Origin: BPGX01 sp035405785
Lineage (GTDB): Bacteria; Bacteroidota; Bacteroidia; B-17B0; Aurantibacillaceae
Assembly (NCBI GenBank): GCA_035405785.1
Contig: DAONJS010000009.1
Location: 1 to 64,000 of the forward strand
DNA length: 64,000 bases
Direction: 5' to 3'
The position numbers and the translations under genes were made by a program. Positions 61,324 to 64,000 of the stretch are shown here, in pieces. Numbering within the stretch: the first letter of the stretch is position 1; each line of letters opens with the position of its first letter. The notes beneath the pieces were generated by a model that was not told the DNA's origin, did no database searches, and saw nothing but the letters and a program-made list of their open reading frames with translations.

Positions 61324-63822
61324 CTACAAATTATCAAACCATTGTCTTTGTCTTGGAATTTTGAACTCACTCAGCATTGAGTGTTTTAAGTTTATACTAA
61401 ACATATAACTTCTTAACTGTCCAAAGGGTACCCAACGAATACTTGCTTCCCAGCATTTTAAATCTCTTTTCAAATCAATACTTGAATACGCAAACTTTTT
61501 ATTTTTTAAATCATAATTTGCAGATGCTCCTATTTTCCAATTTTTAGTAATACTCCAATCAATGCCTGTAAAAATACCTTGCGTAATTGTTTTATTATTT
61601 GGATTAGATAAATTGATACTTAAGTTGTAATTAATTGAAATTCTCCATGGCAAATCAGGGGCATTTGTGCCTCGCTCGGCAGAGTTGGAATACTGCGGAA
61701 TTTGAGGTATTAATTGTTTTAATTCACTTGATGTAATTGCTCCATTTAGTGCGAAATTAAAACTTGTCCATCTTACTAATTGACCATTCTGCTCTGCAAG
61801 GTATTTGTTGATTCTTCTATTTGAAGTTTTATCAAAATAATAAGGGTCTGCAGTTGCATTTACTAAAAAGTCAAAAAATTTCCACAACTTATTTCTTGCA
61901 CTAAATGTGATGTTTGATAATTGAAAACTATCTGCTGCAAAATTATAACTTCCGGATATACCAAGGTTTTGAAGCAAGGTGATTTTTTTATATGAAATGC
62001 CCGTATCTGTTTTTACTTTCATTTTACTTTCAATATTATTATTTAAATTAAAGGTAAGTATGTTTTGTTGCCCAATAACAGGACCTCCATATAAAGTATT
62101 TTCAAATATTGAATAATGATATGATCTTCCTGATGTATCATAAAATGTTTTCTGATAGCCCCAACTCTTTGCTAAATCCGGCCTATACACATAACTGAAA
62201 GTTGGAATCAACATATATCGTAATTGTTTTATTTTACCTTTATTGAAAAAGACATCAGTAAATACTTTGAGGGATACAGAAACATTAGCATTTGCATCAA
62301 AGCCATTAGTCCATCCCTGAATAGTATCTGTTTTAATTAGATTATTTTGAAAACTTTTACGAATACTTCTTGGATAACTTACCATTGATAAATTTATACC
62401 GGGCGTAACAGTGATATACTTAAATAAATTAAATGTAGTATTGATGGGCATTGTTTGACGAATACCTGTTTGCATTCTTTTTGAAAAAGTTTTTTGTTCA
62501 AATAAAGTTGTATCAGTTCCTTTTACATTTACTCGAGATTCTAAAACATAAGAAATACCTAATTTTGTCAGTATATTTCCTGGTTTTGTGCCATCTGGAT
62601 TAAATGGAAAAAAGCGATTAACATTGATAGTAAGTTGTGGTAAATTCATTTCGGCATAATGCGTTTGCGAATTTTGAGAGTGGGTGCCATTCAAACTGAT
62701 AACGCCAAAACGAAAGGTCTTTGAAAAAGCAACATTAGATAAAAAAGCATTGTTGAGATACTGACCTGTATTGATTGCATTGTATTGATTGAATTTATTG
62801 GCATTGTAATTGACATCTGCAGAAAAGCGAATAGTTGGATTAAGTTTATTATCCTGAAAATGTTTCCAGATTATTTGATATGACTTTGTTTTAGGAACAT
62901 TGGACGAAATATCTTTATCACCTAATACATACTCAGAATATCCTATTTGAAAAGCCCCTTGTGCTTTGTAAATAAAATAATAATTACTCAATGCTCTGAT
63001 ACCCCAACTGCCATTGGTATAAATATCACCTCGTAAAAACAAATCTATTTTTTCACTGATAGCCCAATATAATCCACCGTCTTTCAAAAAATATCCTTGT
63101 GTTGGCGAGTTCCCTACAAAAGGCATTAAAAATCCGCTTGTACTTCTTTTAGTATTTGGGAAATAACCAAATGGCAAAAACAAAGGCGTTGGAATGCCAG
63201 CAATTTCAAGGTACATAGGACCAGTAACAATTTTATCATCAGGAATTACTTTTGCTTTTGTTGCTACAAAAAATGTTTGAGCATCTTTATATTCACAGGG
63301 AATACATTTTAAATTTTTGAGATACAAAATATCTTTATCATCTTTTTTGATTTCATTGCCATACACAATCATATTACTTTCAGTAGTATATGCATTCCAT
63401 ATTTTTCCTTTGTTGGTTTGAAGGTTGTAAGCAATTTTTTCTGCTTCCATTTTGTTTGAACCTTCTAAAAATACAGGTGTTTCTGCCAATTTTCCTGTGC
63501 TATCCAAAATACCTTTTGCAGTTACTACTTTTGTTTCTTCATTCATTTCAATAATTCCAGAAGTTAATTTTAAACTTTCTCCTGATTCGTTTTTTGTTTC
63601 AATTTCTGCTTTTTTGTATAGAATCGTTGTTTTTAATTTTGGAAAAAAAATGATTGAATCAAAAGCACTTGCTTTTATTTCTTCTGATAATTCATTGCTG
63701 TAAATAGAATCTGGTTCTATTAGATAAATGCTGTCTTTTCTGGTTTCTTGTGAAAAAATTTTAAAAGAGAAAAAAATTATCCACACTAAACTGATGATAT
63801 TTCGTAAATTTGTATTCGGCAT
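61324..63822 (-). CDS. LptD-like outer-membrane LPS-assembly protein
   Basis: LptD is the outer-membrane barrel that inserts lipopolysaccharide into the outer leaflet. A signal peptide (MPNTNLRNIISLVWIIFFSF) precedes an OstA-type periplasmic beta-jelly-roll (about residues 45-215). It contains LKLTSGIIEMNEETKVVTAKG and a KCIPCEY cysteine pair. The barrel covers about 235-832, opening with PLFLPFGYFPNTKRSTSGFLMP, a typical Bacteroidota LptD segment. The length of 832 residues is normal for the phylum. The partner lptE-like gene is at 18579-19088. A TAGTTTTG box lies at 63866-63873. Confidence 0.88.
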   Translation of the reverse strand: MPNTNLRNIISLVWIIFFSFKIFSQETRKDSIYLIEPDSIYSNELSEEIKASAFDSIIFFPKLKTTILYKKAEIETKNESGESLKLTSGIIEMNEETKVVTAKGILDSTGKLAETPVFLEGSNKMEAEKIAYNLQTNKGKIWNAYTTESNMIVYGNEIKKDDKDILYLKNLKCIPCEYKDAQTFFVATKAKVIPDDKIVTGPMYLEIAGIPTPLFLPFGYFPNTKRSTSGFLMPFVGNSPTQGYFLKDGGLYWAISEKIDLFLRGDIYTNGSWGIRALSNYYFIYKAQGAFQIGYSEYVLGDKDISSNVPKTKSYQIIWKHFQDNKLNPTIRFSADVNYNANKFNQYNAINTGQYLNNAFLSNVAFSKTFRFGVISLNGTHSQNSQTHYAEMNLPQLTINVNRFFPFNPDGTKPGNILTKLGISYVLESRVNVKGTDTTLFEQKTFSKRMQTGIRQTMPINTTFNLFKYITVTPGINLSMVSYPRSIRKSFQNNLIKTDTIQGWTNGFDANANVSVSLKVFTDVFFNKGKIKQLRYMLIPTFSYVYRPDLAKSWGYQKTFYDTSGRSYHYSIFENTLYGGPVIGQQNILTFNLNNNIESKMKVKTDTGISYKKITLLQNLGISGSYNFAADSFQLSNITFSARNKLWKFFDFLVNATADPYYFDKTSNRRINKYLAEQNGQLVRWTSFNFALNGAITSSELKQLIPQIPQYSNSAERGTNAPDLPWRISINYNLSINLSNPNNKTITQGIFTGIDWSITKNWKIGASANYDLKNKKFAYSSIDLKRDLKCWEASIRWVPFGQLRSYMFSINLKHSMLSEFKIPRQRQWFDNL

Positions 63823-63865
63823 TTATCCTTTACTTGTTTTAATTTTGTCCGCAATTTATTGGCGA

Positions 63866-63873
63866 CAAAACTA
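63866..63873 (-). promoter_or_regulatory. lptD promoter -7 box (TAGTTTTG)
   Basis: The reverse strand reads TAGTTTTG, a TAnnTTTG match, 43 nt upstream of the lptD ATG. No -33 TTG at ideal spacing was seen; the nearest is 25 nt away. Confidence 0.45.
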
Positions 63874-63922
63874 ATTAAAAAATATATCCTTATAGATTCA
63901 ATTATACAAATTATCAAATTTT

Positions 63923-64000
63923 ATGTTTTTTCAATATTCTAAATACTTTGTTTTAGTTTTTTTATTTTATGCTATGAATTTTTATTGTCAAGAAAATAAC
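63923..64000 (+). CDS. 5' end of an exported protein, truncated by the window edge
   Basis: ATG at 63923 opens a frame of 26 codons to the window end. It begins MFFQYSKYFVLVFLFYAMN, followed by FYCQ, a clear signal peptide. It is divergent from lptD. In many Bacteroidota the gene divergent from lptD encodes an N-acetylmuramoyl-L-alanine amidase, so that is my guess, but nothing in the visible 26 residues proves it. Confidence 0.5.
   Translation, partial: MFFQYSKYFVLVFLFYAMNFYCQENN

Overview
The window is an AT-rich chromosomal segment of a member of the Bacteroidota, probably a Chitinophagales- or Sphingobacteriales-like gliding or surface-adhesive bacterium. This rests on four things. There is a giant SprB-repeat adhesin with a type IX secretion (T9SS) type B C-terminus. 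There are PD40/OmpA envelope proteins and a bacterial geranylgeranylglyceryl phosphate synthase. At least nine promoters carry the Bacteroidota -7 box TAnnTTTG. Lipoproteins and LptE/LptD are of the Bacteroidota type. No tRNA, rRNA, CRISPR array, transposase or prophage gene was seen.

Layout. 1-9112: accC and mnmA (+), a DksA-like protein and a long ileS (-), then 3-hydroxyanthranilate dioxygenase and a DUF502 membrane protein (+). 9114-16979: one 2621-residue secreted adhesin (-). 17237-18573: accA, a tiny membrane protein and tatA (+). 18579-25139: leftward envelope and cofactor genes: asnS-lptE, a YqaE-like lipoprotein with lgt, and tsaD-PPTase-GGGP synthase-ThiE-like. 25203-33355: tamB (+) facing two leftward paralogous PD40 proteins, one ending in OmpA and one in a SPOR-like domain. 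33543-36875: a small exported cysteine-rich protein (+), an RlmI-like methyltransferase and an ABC exporter (-). 37268-45341: the accessory region, a complete type I restriction-modification locus (hsdM, hsdS, hsdR) ending in an overlapping YgjP-like metallopeptidase gene. 45562-53303: leftward genes: a membrane pyrophosphatase fused to a YceI domain, two small genes, hemE, yajC, a DUF1573 lipoprotein and a DUF349 protein. 53558-61038: clpC, pyrH, a COG2509 flavoprotein, an M23/LysM peptidase and an aminotransferase (+). 61324-64000: lptD (-) and the first 26 codons of a divergent exported protein.

Many genes serve envelope biogenesis: lptE and lptD (LPS export), tamB (outer-membrane assembly), lgt (lipoprotein acylation), tatA and yajC (export), and the PD40-OmpA and PD40-SPOR pair (peptidoglycan anchoring). 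The rest are mostly housekeeping.

The most unusual features are three. First, the pyrophosphatase-YceI fusion. Second, a set of short intergenic repeat modules: palindromes with covarying stems around a GAC...GTC core, a GTGAAGAGTGAAAAGTGAA-like module, an ACTCAAAACTAA module and CTTTGCGTC modules. These are combined differently in at least eight spacers and in places supply stop codons or promoter elements to neighbouring genes. Third, the restriction locus: inverted near-identical hairpins flank hsdM-hsdS, there is a 167-bp MITE-like palindrome upstream, and a 53-codon ORF runs through three hairpins just before hsdR.
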